Part shown: positions 35,028-43,135 of the stretch, piece by piece
Numbering within the stretch: position 1 is the stretch's first letter
How the letters are laid out: each line of letters opens with the position of its first letter
Source: an uncultured Clostridium sp.
GTDB lineage: Bacteria; Bacillota; Clostridia; Clostridiales; Clostridiaceae
Reading direction: 5' to 3'
DNA: 64,000 nucleotides
NCBI GenBank assembly: GCA_937927335.1
Contig: CALBDU010000084.1
Coordinates: 38,789 to 102,788 of the forward strand
The notes under the pieces: generated by a model
What the model saw: only the letters and a program-made list of their open reading frames with translations
What the model was told of the DNA's origin: nothing
Databases searched by the model: none
Translations under genes and position numbers: made by a program

Positions 35028-35711
35028 ATGAGGAAGTATAGTATTCCTTTAATTTTAATAATACTTTTACTGCTTTTTAATATTTCAATGCCCGTTCTGG
35101 CAGAAGGATTAATTGAAACCAAACAAAAGACCATACTGATTGACCCTGGACACGGGGGCTTTGACGGAGGGGCGGTATCGCCAGGTGGTGTAGTAGAAAA
35201 AGATATAAACCTCAAAATCAGTTTAAAGCTAAGAGAAAAATTGGAGAAGGCTGGGTATAAGGTTTTTCTCACTAGAGAAGATGACAGGGCTTTGTGTGAA
35301 AATAATAAGAAAATACGCAATAAGAAAAGAATAGACCTAGATAAAAGAAGTCTTATGAAAAGTGAAACAAATTGCGATATGTTCATAAGTATTCATTTAA
35401 ATAAGTTTCCTCAGGCAAAATACTATGGCGCACAAGTATGGTATTCAAGTAATCCTGAAAGCATAAAACTGGCCCATTTAATTCAAAGTAATTTCATAAT
35501 AGACCTTGATTCAACAAATAATAGAGTTGAAAAACCTGCAAAACAGGATTTCAAAATATTGCGAAGCTACGATACAATGCCTTCAGTTATTATTGAATGC
35601 GGATTTTTATCAAATGCAAATGAAGAAGCCAAATTAAAAAAGGATGAATATCAGGATAAAATTGCAGAAAGTATAAAAAATTCAGTTATTATGTTTTTTG
35701 GTAATTTATAG
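35028..35711 (+). CDS. cwlD: N-acetylmuramoyl-L-alanine amidase, CwlD type
   Basis: 227 residues with an N-terminal signal/anchor (about residues 4-24, hydrophobic, ending PVLAEG). The Amidase_3 zinc ligands are clear: His in DPGHGGFDGG, Glu in VVEKDINL, His in SIHLNKF, and the catalytic Glu in VIIECGFLSN. Length and architecture match CwlD, which makes muramic-delta-lactam in spore cortex, but other lone Amidase_3 enzymes look similar. Confidence 0.88.
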   Translation: MRKYSIPLILIILLLLFNISMPVLAEGLIETKQKTILIDPGHGGFDGGAVSPGGVVEKDINLKISLKLREKLEKAGYKVFLTREDDRALCENNKKIRNKKRIDLDKRSLMKSETNCDMFISIHLNKFPQAKYYGAQVWYSSNPESIKLAHLIQSNFIIDLDSTNNRVEKPAKQDFKILRSYDTMPSVIIECGFLSNANEEAKLKKDEYQDKIAESIKNSVIMFFGNL

Positions 35712-35718
35712 ATATTAC

Positions 35719-35756
35719 AAAAGCTTATATATTTCCCGGGAAATATATAAGCTTTT
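35719..35756. terminator. 38-base perfect palindrome, terminator of the amidase gene
   Basis: Two 19-base arms, AAAAGCTTATATATTTCCC and GGGAAATATATAAGCTTTT, meet with no spacer, centred on CCCGGG. As RNA it forms a long hairpin ending in UUUU on either strand, so it can terminate in both directions. It starts 8 bases after the amidase stop. Confidence 0.75.
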
Positions 35757-35819
35757 ACAATTACATTGGATATTTTCATATTGAAGAGTTAATGGTAGTA
35801 TGATAGTATATAAATTAAA

Positions 35820-35835
35820 AATGGATTAGTCCATT
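35820..35835. promoter_or_regulatory. Palindromic operator upstream of the GntR gene
   Basis: AATGGATTAGTCCATT is palindromic at 14 of 16 positions and lies directly before the gntR reading frame. Autoregulation through this site is likely; binding is inferred from position and symmetry only. Confidence 0.5.
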
Positions 35836-35841
35836 AAACCA

Positions 35842-36831
35842 TTGATTCTGGAGGGATTTATTATAGATATTAAAATTAATAAGGAAAGCGGAGTACCTTT
35901 ATATTTACAGGTTAAAAAGCAAATTATGGATTTAATTAAGGGTGGGACCTTAAAAGTGGGGAATAAAATGCCTACAGAAAGGGAACTTTCAGAAAAGCTT
36001 CGGGTTAGCAGAAATACTATAAGCAGTGCCTATAACGATCTGGAGCAGGAGGGTGTTCTGAAGTCTTATCAGGGAAGAGGAACATTTGTTGCGGAGGAAG
36101 CCAATCCATGGAAGGCTCAAAATATTAAAGAAAAAATTGTAAAATTTGTGGATTTGGGCTTTGAAGAGGCATTGGAAACAGGTATGGATGCAGATGAATT
36201 CCTTGAATTAGTGCTGAACAGGGTTAAAGAAAAAAAAGAATTGATGAGTAAAATCACTGCAGTTTATGTAGAATGCAATCTGGAACAATCCAGGATGTTC
36301 AGTAAACAGCTTGGTGTTAGCACCAATATGAATGTAGTGCCTTTGACCATAAATGACATTAAGGAAATGAATAAGGAAACTGAACAGCTGCTGGAAAAGT
36401 CTCAAGTAATAATAGCTACTTTCAATCATGTAAATGAGATAGTTGAACTTATTAAGGATTATGACAAAAACATAATAGGAGTAGCGATAAATCCTGATCT
36501 TGAAACAATTGTTAAGATTGCAAGATTCCCTATAGATACAAAATTTGGCTTCATTTGCATGTCAAAAGAGTTTATGTTTAAAGCAAGAGGTGCCTTGGAA
36601 AAGGCGGGACTTGGAAATATAAATATAGAATACTCCAATTCTTATGACAGAAATGAACTAAAAAGAATGGTAGCAAATTCAGATGTAGTAATTGTATCAC
36701 CGGGACGATACAGGGAAATAAGGGAATTTGCAGGGGATAATAAGGAAATTATTAAGTTCCTTTACGGATTGGATGAAGGATCTGTAAAAGCTTTGAAATC
36801 AAAGATTGTAGAACTTAGGGGCAAGAGATAA
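35842..36831 (+). CDS. GntR family transcriptional regulator (YtrA-like N-terminus, LacI-like effector region)
   Basis: About 322-329 residues. The N-terminal winged helix is typical GntR (GVPLYLQVKKQIMDLIKGG, MPTERELSEKLRVSRNTIS, YQGRGTFVAEE). The C-terminal part (about 130-329) has alternating beta/alpha segments like a periplasmic-binding-protein fold and is not an FCD, UTRA or aminotransferase domain I recognise. The start is unusual: the good GGAGGG at 35850-35855 has no ATG/GTG/TTG downstream. Expected codons there are ATT (35860) or ATA (35863); the listed TTG lies before that site. It probably controls the GlmE-like/fumarase genes. Confidence 0.85.
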   Translation: MILEGFIIDIKINKESGVPLYLQVKKQIMDLIKGGTLKVGNKMPTERELSEKLRVSRNTISSAYNDLEQEGVLKSYQGRGTFVAEEANPWKAQNIKEKIVKFVDLGFEEALETGMDADEFLELVLNRVKEKKELMSKITAVYVECNLEQSRMFSKQLGVSTNMNVVPLTINDIKEMNKETEQLLEKSQVIIATFNHVNEIVELIKDYDKNIIGVAINPDLETIVKIARFPIDTKFGFICMSKEFMFKARGALEKAGLGNINIEYSNSYDRNELKRMVANSDVVIVSPGRYREIREFAGDNKEIIKFLYGLDEGSVKALKSKIVELRGKR

Positions 36832-36853
36832 GTGGATTTCGGGAGGTAATCAG

Positions 36854-38002
36854 GTGCAGCTTGAAAATATAAAATGGAGTGAAGACAAATTTTTAAAAGC
36901 CAGGAATTTGGTTTTAAGAAATACTCATCAGGAAAGCATCATTCCTCCAGAGCAATACTACAATACGAATAATTTTGCATTAAAGCTCCAAACTGCCAGG
37001 GAAAATGGAAATACACTTATTCAATGCTTGGTGGACGCAATGGATTCTGGAGCTGCAGCAGATTCAGAGCTATATTGTATATCAGAAAAATCCATTTCTC
37101 AAAACAAGCTTAAGCCATATGCCAATATGTGCTTTCAAACCATTTTAGATCACTCAGACAACAAGCTTTTCATGGAATACGGAATATCATCAGGTTTTAC
37201 GTCATTTCTTGGAGGATGGATTTCTCAATGTTTATTTGGAAGCATCCAAGACAAGGAAGCATATTATGTTGATTGGCAATATTGTGACAGGCTGGCAGGA
37301 TATTATGAAGAAAAAGGATTGATGGTTAACCGAGAGTTTATTATACCTGAGTGTGGCAGGCTTATCACCCCTGGTTATTCAAATGCAATAGTATTAATGG
37401 AAGCATTACAGGCTGCTGAGCAGGGAGTTAAAAGCATAACACTAAGTTACAGAGGTACAGGTAATTTTATTCAGGATTCAGCAGCAATTATTGCATTGAG
37501 GGAACAATCAGGAGAATTATTCAGATATAAGGGTTATAATGATGTTTCTATTACTATTGGTTGCTATATGAAAAAAAATCATAATGTTACAAAAGCCTCT
37601 GCAGTGGCACTAAGCTCATATTGTGCAGCGGTAGCTTACCTTACAGGAGCTGTGAAGACAGGAATAACACAGCCATTCATATCTGAGTCAGCAGGTGCTG
37701 CAGATGAAGCAATTAAAATGCTGCATAGTCAAAAAATTCATTATAGCAATGAATTGGAACTGGAAATAACAGCAATAAAACTCGAAACAAAACTTATTAT
37801 GGATAAAGTAGGCCAGCAAGGGGAGCGGGATATGCCTGTAGAAATTTGCAAAGCATTAAGTGAAGGTTTACTGGACATTTCCTCTGCAGAAATAGTTATG
37901 TTAAGTGATAAATCAATTAGATATCTGAATTTTGGGAATATACCTGTTAATTATGAATTAAAATGTTATAATAAGAAAAAACTTAAGGAGAATATTTTAT
38001 GA
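36854..38002 (+). CDS. Glutamate mutase epsilon (GlmE/MutE)-like protein, diverged and shortened
   Basis: 382 residues versus about 480 in glutamate mutase GlmE. The homology is clearest at DWQYCDRLAGYYEEKG and MEALQAAEQGVKSITLSYRG, with GNFIQDSAAI and YNDVSITIG following. Compared with my memory of GlmE, the three substrate-carboxylate arginines (Arg66, Arg100, Arg149 in C. cochlearium) appear replaced, and about 100 C-terminal residues are missing. No B12-binding GlmS or GlmL is nearby. It overlaps the fumarase-type alpha gene by four bases. It may be a non-B12 or regulatory relative, or act on a different substrate. GTG start with GGAGGT upstream. Confidence 0.75.
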   Translation: MQLENIKWSEDKFLKARNLVLRNTHQESIIPPEQYYNTNNFALKLQTARENGNTLIQCLVDAMDSGAAADSELYCISEKSISQNKLKPYANMCFQTILDHSDNKLFMEYGISSGFTSFLGGWISQCLFGSIQDKEAYYVDWQYCDRLAGYYEEKGLMVNREFIIPECGRLITPGYSNAIVLMEALQAAEQGVKSITLSYRGTGNFIQDSAAIIALREQSGELFRYKGYNDVSITIGCYMKKNHNVTKASAVALSSYCAAVAYLTGAVKTGITQPFISESAGAADEAIKMLHSQKIHYSNELELEITAIKLETKLIMDKVGQQGERDMPVEICKALSEGLLDISSAEIVMLSDKSIRYLNFGNIPVNYELKCYNKKKLKENIL

Positions 38003-38841
38003 AAGAAATAAGTGTGGACATAGTAATAGAATCCATTAAGAAGCTGTGTATAAATACGAATTATTATCTTCCTGAAGATGTTAAACAAAAGCTTGATAGT
38101 GCCAGGGAAAATGAGACATGGCCAATGGCTCGGGATATTCTTGATAAGATTTTATTAAATGTGGACATAGCCAAAACGGAGCAGATGCCTATGTGTCAGG
38201 ATACAGGCATGGCCTGTGTATTCGTTGAGCTAGGCCAGGAGGTTCATATAACAGGTGGAAATCTTGAGGATGCAATTAATGAGGGTGTAAGACAAGGATA
38301 TGTGGAAGGCTATTTAAGAAAATCCGTGGTTAGGGATCCAATTGTAAGGGAAAATACAGGAGATAATACTCCGGCTGTAATATATTATGAAGTGGTACCT
38401 GGTGATAAATTAAAAATAACTTTAGCCCCAAAGGGATTCGGATCTGAAAACATGAGCAGAATAAAGATGCTTAAGCCAGCAGATGGCATTGAGGGTGTTA
38501 AGGATTTTATAATCGACACAGTTAAAAAAGCAGGGCCAAACCCGTGTCCTCCAATGGTGGTAGGTGTAGGAATCGGAGGTACCTTTGACAGAGCTGCAGT
38601 TTTATCAAAAAAGGCACTTATCAGGCCCCTTACCATGAGGAACCCGGATCCATTCTATAGAAATCTTGAAGATGAGCTGCTTTATAAAATAAATTTGCTT
38701 GGTATAGGACCACAGGGATTTGGAGGTAAAACTACTGCTCTTGCGGTAAATATTGCAACCTATCCTACCCATATAGCAGGCTTGCCTGTGGCGGTAAATA
38801 TTAACTGCCATGTAACGAGGCATATGGAAATAGTATTATAA
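37999..38841 (+). CDS. Class I fumarase / mesaconase / tartrate dehydratase, alpha subunit
   Basis: 280 residues. The three Cys ligands of the catalytic 4Fe-4S cluster are visible at 66 (MCQDTG), 183 (NPCPP) and 270 (NINCHVTRH). GVGIGGTFDRAAVLSKKAL is a family block. It hydrates or dehydrates a C4-C5 dicarboxylate. Two-subunit forms include fumarase, mesaconase and L-tartrate dehydratase; they cannot be told apart by eye. The link with a GlmE-like gene makes mesaconase-type activity worth considering. Confidence 0.92.
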   Translation: MKEISVDIVIESIKKLCINTNYYLPEDVKQKLDSARENETWPMARDILDKILLNVDIAKTEQMPMCQDTGMACVFVELGQEVHITGGNLEDAINEGVRQGYVEGYLRKSVVRDPIVRENTGDNTPAVIYYEVVPGDKLKITLAPKGFGSENMSRIKMLKPADGIEGVKDFIIDTVKKAGPNPCPPMVVGVGIGGTFDRAAVLSKKALIRPLTMRNPDPFYRNLEDELLYKINLLGIGPQGFGGKTTALAVNIATYPTHIAGLPVAVNINCHVTRHMEIVL

Positions 38842-38855
38842 GGAGAATTAAAAAT

Positions 38856-39413
38856 ATGGAAAAGGTTATACATACTCCTTTAACTGAGGATGTGGTTAAG
38901 GAACTAAAGGCAGGGGATAAGGTGCTTATCACCGGAGTTATATACACTGCAAGAGATGCGGCACATAAAAAATTGGTTAAACTCTTGGACTATAAGAAAA
39001 AACTCCCTATAGACATTGAAAATGCAATTATATATTATGTGGGACCAAGTCCGGCAAAACCAGGAATGGAAATAGGTTCAGCTGGACCAACCACAAGCTA
39101 CAGAATGGATCCATATGCACCAAGGCTGTTGGATAATGGACTGAAAGGCATGATTGGCAAGGGTACCAGGTCTAAGGAAGTTATTGAATCAATGAAAAAA
39201 AATTGTGCAGTGTATTTTGCTGCTATTGGTGGAGCTGCTGCGTTGATGGGCAAAGCAATAAAGAAGTCTGAGCTTGTGGCATATGAGGAACTTGGTTCGG
39301 AGGCAATCAGAAGATTGGAAGTTGAGAATCTTCCGGCTTTTGTCGTAATTGACTGTTATGGAAATAATTTATATGACATTGGACAAAGAGATTATTTGGA
39401 ATCTTTAAAATAA
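38856..39413 (+). CDS. Class I fumarase / mesaconase / tartrate dehydratase, beta subunit
   Basis: 185 residues, the normal length for the separate beta subunit. LKAGDKVLITGVIYTARDAAHKK, YYVGPSPAKPG and GPTTSYRMDPYAPRLLDNG are characteristic. It pairs with the alpha subunit encoded 14 bases upstream. Confidence 0.93.
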   Translation: MEKVIHTPLTEDVVKELKAGDKVLITGVIYTARDAAHKKLVKLLDYKKKLPIDIENAIIYYVGPSPAKPGMEIGSAGPTTSYRMDPYAPRLLDNGLKGMIGKGTRSKEVIESMKKNCAVYFAAIGGAAALMGKAIKKSELVAYEELGSEAIRRLEVENLPAFVVIDCYGNNLYDIGQRDYLESLK

Positions 39414-39441
39414 CATTAAGGATATATTTAGGGGGTATTTT

Positions 39442-41058
39442 ATGAAAACTGGTATTTCAGCATCTGAAGGATATGCAATAGGCCGGGCACTTTTAAGAGG
39501 CAGCTATCAAACTAAAATAATACAGAAAAAAATAAGCAATGTTATATTGGAAAAGGATCGACTATATAATGCAATTAAAAAAACAAGAGACCAATTGACA
39601 GATATAAAGAATAAGGTGCAGAAGGATATGGGAGAAGAAAATGCCGCAGTATTTGAAGGGCATTTGCTTTTATTGGATGATCCTGAATTTATTGGTGCTG
39701 TTGAAAGCAATATTGAATCCAATATTGTTAATGCCGAAAAGGCCATGCAGGAAGTAATGGACATGTACATTTCCATATTTGATTCCATGGAAGATGAATA
39801 TATGAAAGCCAGGTCTGCAGATATTAAGGATGTGGGGAACAGGATAATAACTAATTTGCTTGGACTTGACCAGGAAGGCATAGATGCCGCAGAGTCAAAT
39901 ACCATTATAGTTTCCCATGATCTCACACCTTCAGAAACTGCCTTGCTAAACAGGAAGAATGTAATTGCATTTCTAACTGATATTGGGGGAAAAACCTCTC
40001 ATAGCGCAATTATGGCAAGGAGTCTTGAAATACCACTAATTGTTGGATTAAATGACATAACTACTTCAGTAAAAAATGGAGATGTTTTAATAGTTGATGG
40101 CATTTTGGGGAAAGTTATAATTAATCCGGATAAAAAAACCCTGGAGGAATACCAGAAAAAAAAGCAGGAATATGAAGAAGAAAAGGAAGCATTAAAACGA
40201 TTAAAAAATGTAAGCGCTGTAACAAAATCCGGAAAGCAGATTAGAGTTGCTGGCAATATCGGTAAACCTGAAGAAGTTAAATATGTTCTGGAAAACGGCG
40301 GAGATGAAATTGGATTGTTTAGGACGGAACTTCTCTATCTTAACAGAGACAGACTTCCTACAGAAAAGGACCAATATGAAGCATATAAATATGTTCTGGA
40401 AAAGATGCAGGATAAAGCCGTAGTTATAAGAACTCTTGATATAGGGGGAGATAAACAGCTTCCATATCTTCCGATTCCGGAAGAAACCAATCCTTTCCTG
40501 GGTTACAGGGCAGTAAGATTGTGTTTAGACAGAAAAGATATTTTCAAGGTGCAGCTCAGGGCTCTCTTAAGGGCATCGGTGTATGGCAATTTGAAGATAA
40601 TGATACCCATGATATCCTCATTGGAAGAATTCCTTGCTGTAAAGGATCTGATGGAAGAATGCAAAAGGGAGCTTGATAAGGAATACTTCGCATATTCTGA
40701 TAACATAGATATAGGAATAATGATTGAAGTACCTGCTGCAGCCATTTGTGCAGATGAACTTGCAAAGTATGCAGATTTCTTCAGCATTGGAACAAATGAC
40801 CTTATTCAGTATACCTTAGCTGCAGACCGCGGTAATGAAAAAGTATCCTATCTTTATAATCCAATGCATCCTGCAGTGTTAAGACTGATAAAAATGACTA
40901 TTGATGCAGCACATAAAGAAGGAAAGTGGTGTGGCATGTGCGGGGAGATGGCTGGTGATGAACATTCAGTTAAAACCTTGGTTGAATTTGGGCTGGATGA
41001 GTTCTCAATGAACTTCTCATCAATTTTAAAAATCAAGAAGCTTATCTTGGAACTTTAA
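39442..41058 (+). CDS. ptsI: PTS enzyme I (phosphoenolpyruvate-protein phosphotransferase)
   Basis: 538 residues. The phosphorylated His is residue 187 (GGKTSHSAIMARSLEIP). The PEP-binding barrel shows FRTELLYLNRD, DIGGDKQLPYL, FSIGTNDLIQYTLAADRGNE and the Cys of GMCGEMAGD. It transfers phosphate from PEP to HPr. The N-terminus begins at the usual point (ISASEGYAIGRALL). No HPr or enzyme II gene is in the window. A GGGGG ribosome site precedes the ATG. Confidence 0.97.
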   Translation: MKTGISASEGYAIGRALLRGSYQTKIIQKKISNVILEKDRLYNAIKKTRDQLTDIKNKVQKDMGEENAAVFEGHLLLLDDPEFIGAVESNIESNIVNAEKAMQEVMDMYISIFDSMEDEYMKARSADIKDVGNRIITNLLGLDQEGIDAAESNTIIVSHDLTPSETALLNRKNVIAFLTDIGGKTSHSAIMARSLEIPLIVGLNDITTSVKNGDVLIVDGILGKVIINPDKKTLEEYQKKKQEYEEEKEALKRLKNVSAVTKSGKQIRVAGNIGKPEEVKYVLENGGDEIGLFRTELLYLNRDRLPTEKDQYEAYKYVLEKMQDKAVVIRTLDIGGDKQLPYLPIPEETNPFLGYRAVRLCLDRKDIFKVQLRALLRASVYGNLKIMIPMISSLEEFLAVKDLMEECKRELDKEYFAYSDNIDIGIMIEVPAAAICADELAKYADFFSIGTNDLIQYTLAADRGNEKVSYLYNPMHPAVLRLIKMTIDAAHKEGKWCGMCGEMAGDEHSVKTLVEFGLDEFSMNFSSILKIKKLILEL

Positions 41059-41153
41059 TATTAGTGGATAATTATTATCAATTAGTTGACTAAACAGTAA
41101 TAAAATAGTATGATTTAATTATTAAATTCCCATATGGGTTATGGAGGTAAATT

Positions 41154-41471
41154 ATGGTAGATATACTTAATGATGCAAGTTTTGCAACTGTAACTAGTAA
41201 AACTGGAGCACCTATCGTGGTGGATTTTTGGGCTGCATGGTGCGGACCTTGTAAGATGCTTTCCCCAGTTATTGATGAATTATCAAATGAATATGGCGGC
41301 AAGGTAAAGTTCTTTAAATTGAATGTGGATGAAAATCCTGTTACATCCATGCAGTATAATGTAGCAAGCATACCAACTGTGATGGTTTTTAAAGATGGCA
41401 AATTAGCAGAGACTTTGGTGGGCTTTAGGCCAAAACAGGCATTTAAGTCTGTTATTGACAAATATATCTAG
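41154..41471 (+). CDS. trxA: Thioredoxin
   Basis: 105 residues, one thioredoxin fold with the active-site WAAWCGPCKM (Cys30 and Cys33) and the cis-Pro in VASIPTVMVF. It is a general protein disulfide reductant. It lies 16 bases before a thioredoxin reductase-like gene, so the pair is a self-contained system. Confidence 0.97.
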   Translation: MVDILNDASFATVTSKTGAPIVVDFWAAWCGPCKMLSPVIDELSNEYGGKVKFFKLNVDENPVTSMQYNVASIPTVMVFKDGKLAETLVGFRPKQAFKSVIDKYI

Positions 41472-41487
41472 AAATTGAGGGATGATT

Positions 41488-42351
41488 ATGGAAGACAGAT
41501 ATGACATAGCCATTATTGGCAGCGGTCCGGCAGGTCTTTCTGCTGCCATAAATGCTAAAATCAGAAATAAGAGGATTATTGTTTTCGGCAATAGGGATTT
41601 AAGCAGAAAGCTTGTGAAAGCACCTAAAGTAAATAATTATCTTGGATTTTTTGATGTCTCAGGATTAGAATTAAAGAATAATTTTGAAAAGCACATAAAA
41701 TCCATGGATATAGAAATCAACTATAACAAGGTAAATGCTGTATATGCAATGGGTGAATATTTTTCATTAATGGTTAATGAAATGATGTATGAGGCCACAG
41801 CTGTTATACTTGCAACAGGTATAGAATTTGATAAGCCCATTCCGGGAGAACTGGAACTTCTGGGCAGAGGAGTGGGCTACTGTGCCACCTGCGATGCACC
41901 CCTTTATAAAAACAAGGTAGTATCAGTTATTGGTTATAATAAAGATGCTGAAGAGGAAGCTAATTATGTTAGTGAACTGGCAGCCAAGGTCTATTATATT
42001 CCAATGTACAGAGGGGAATATAAAATAAATTCTGAAGTTGAAATTGTACAGGATAAACCTGTAAGAATTGGTGGCACTGATAAGGTTGAAACCTTGGAGC
42101 TTATGGCAAGAAATCTGGATACGGATGGAGTTTTTGTGCTTAAGGATAGTGTGGCACCAGATCAGCTGGTACCTGGACTGCTTATAGAGGAAGGCCATAT
42201 AAAGGTTCAACGGGATATGAGCACTAATATTGAAGGCTGCTTTGCTGCTGGTGATTGTGCGGGAAAACCATATCAATATCTTAAGTCTGCCGGTGAAGGA
42301 CTGGTAGCAGCACTTACTGCAGTAACTTATATTGATTCGAAAAAAGGGTGA
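41488..42351 (+). CDS. Thioredoxin reductase-like flavoprotein, probably ferredoxin-dependent (FFTR type)
   Basis: 287 residues, shorter than NADPH-dependent TrxB (about 310-320). The FAD site (IAIIGSGPAGLSAA) and the redox pair CATC (Cys132, Cys135) are intact, and the C-terminal FAAGDCAG is normal. The NADPH domain lacks both its signatures: VIGYNKDAEEEA replaces the GGGDSA loop and no HRR motif follows. Those losses are the hallmark of clostridial ferredoxin-linked flavin thioredoxin reductase, which takes electrons from ferredoxin. ATG at 41488 is favoured by GAGGG at 41477-41481. Confidence 0.85.
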   Translation: MEDRYDIAIIGSGPAGLSAAINAKIRNKRIIVFGNRDLSRKLVKAPKVNNYLGFFDVSGLELKNNFEKHIKSMDIEINYNKVNAVYAMGEYFSLMVNEMMYEATAVILATGIEFDKPIPGELELLGRGVGYCATCDAPLYKNKVVSVIGYNKDAEEEANYVSELAAKVYYIPMYRGEYKINSEVEIVQDKPVRIGGTDKVETLELMARNLDTDGVFVLKDSVAPDQLVPGLLIEEGHIKVQRDMSTNIEGCFAAGDCAGKPYQYLKSAGEGLVAALTAVTYIDSKKG

Positions 42352-42366
42352 TTTATCACCCTTTTG
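42343..42366. terminator. Bidirectional terminator between the reductase and SleB genes
   Basis: AAAAGGGTGAT and ATCACCCTTTT pair perfectly around a two-base loop, with T runs on both sides. It serves the convergent ends of the thioredoxin reductase-like gene (stop codon inside the stem) and the minus-strand hydrolase gene. Confidence 0.9.
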
Positions 42367-42891
42367 TTATGCCTTGAAAAATACATGGTTCCCAATTCTT
42401 ATAACACTCTTTTTCGTAATATTTTTCATCCATTGTGAAGTTGCGGTTTTGGGATTATAAAAGAATACTGCCTTTTGTGTTGGATCCTTACCTTTCAGTG
42501 CTTCAAGCACTGCCCGGTAACTGCTGCTATCAGGGGTTACATTAATTTTCCCATTGTGAACACAAGAAAATGCATTTTTTTGCATTATAACCCCTTCTAT
42601 AGATTTAGGAAATTCAGGATATCCCAGTCGGTTTAAAATTACCGAAGCAACAGCAACCTTCCCTTCGAAAGGCTCACCTTTGCTTTCTGCATGAACTATC
42701 TGAGCCATGAGATGAATATCCTTTTGTGAAAGATAATACTCATGGCTGCTGGTTTTAAATACCTGGGCTACTTCTGAACTTTGTTTAAAAAGCTCTGTGG
42801 AAGAATTGTCGGATGCTTTTACGCAATAAATAAATGAATTATTTACAAGCATTGCCGCCACCACTAAACTTATCCAGATTTTTCTTTTCAA
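42367..42891 (-). CDS. SleB-type cell wall hydrolase (Hydrolase_2 family), secreted
   Basis: 174 residues. An N-terminal signal peptide (KRKIWISLVVAAMLVNNSFI) is followed by about 40 linker residues. The SleB/CwlJ catalytic domain follows, with HLMAQIVHAESKGEPFEGKV (catalytic Glu), ASVILNRL and FYNPKTA. The family cleaves peptidoglycan as a lytic transglycosylase; SleB itself degrades spore cortex. No peptidoglycan-binding repeat is present. It starts with TTG at 42891 after AAAGGAG, behind a c-di-AMP riboswitch. Confidence 0.9.
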   Translation of the reverse strand: MKRKIWISLVVAAMLVNNSFIYCVKASDNSSTELFKQSSEVAQVFKTSSHEYYLSQKDIHLMAQIVHAESKGEPFEGKVAVASVILNRLGYPEFPKSIEGVIMQKNAFSCVHNGKINVTPDSSSYRAVLEALKGKDPTQKAVFFYNPKTATSQWMKNITKKSVIRIGNHVFFKA

Positions 42892-42908
42892 TTTTCAACA
42901 CTCCTTTT

Positions 42909-43010
42909 GCCGACGGGGTTAGCTGTCGGGTTCGGTAAAGGCAAAACCTACGCTTTAATTGCGATTCACCCCAATTTTTTTGTGGGTTCCCCGTGTAAAA
43001 ATACTTTGGC
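42909..43010 (-). ncRNA. Cyclic di-AMP (ydaO-yuaA) riboswitch
   Basis: Read on the minus strand, the leader of the SleB gene contains the conserved ydaO blocks in order: GGGGAACCCA, GGGGTGAATCGC, and CCGAACCCGACAGCTAACCCC near the 3' side. A short closing stem, GCC near 43010 with GGC near 42909, completes it. This class binds c-di-AMP and usually turns off wall hydrolases and osmolyte/K+ transporters. No separate terminator stem is obvious, so the on/off mechanism is unclear. The exact 5' boundary is approximate. Confidence 0.92.
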
Positions 43011-43135
43011 TGATATTAGTGTATCCTTAAAAAGAAAAATTATTAATAATTTCAAAATTTTTATTATAGTCGATAATAACTTTAGTAAATAGTGTATAAT
43101 TATAATGTAAACTTTCAATTTAAGGGGTGTAGCGG

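Noticed and set aside
34605..35711. Prophage remnant, suggested by a holin-like gene next to an amidase
   Set aside because: No other phage genes, integrase or attachment sites; both proteins have common chromosomal relatives in spore formers.
42907..43092. A 61-residue plus-strand open frame with Gly-rich start
   Set aside because: It is the antisense reading of the c-di-AMP riboswitch; the conserved RNA blocks on the minus strand explain the sequence.
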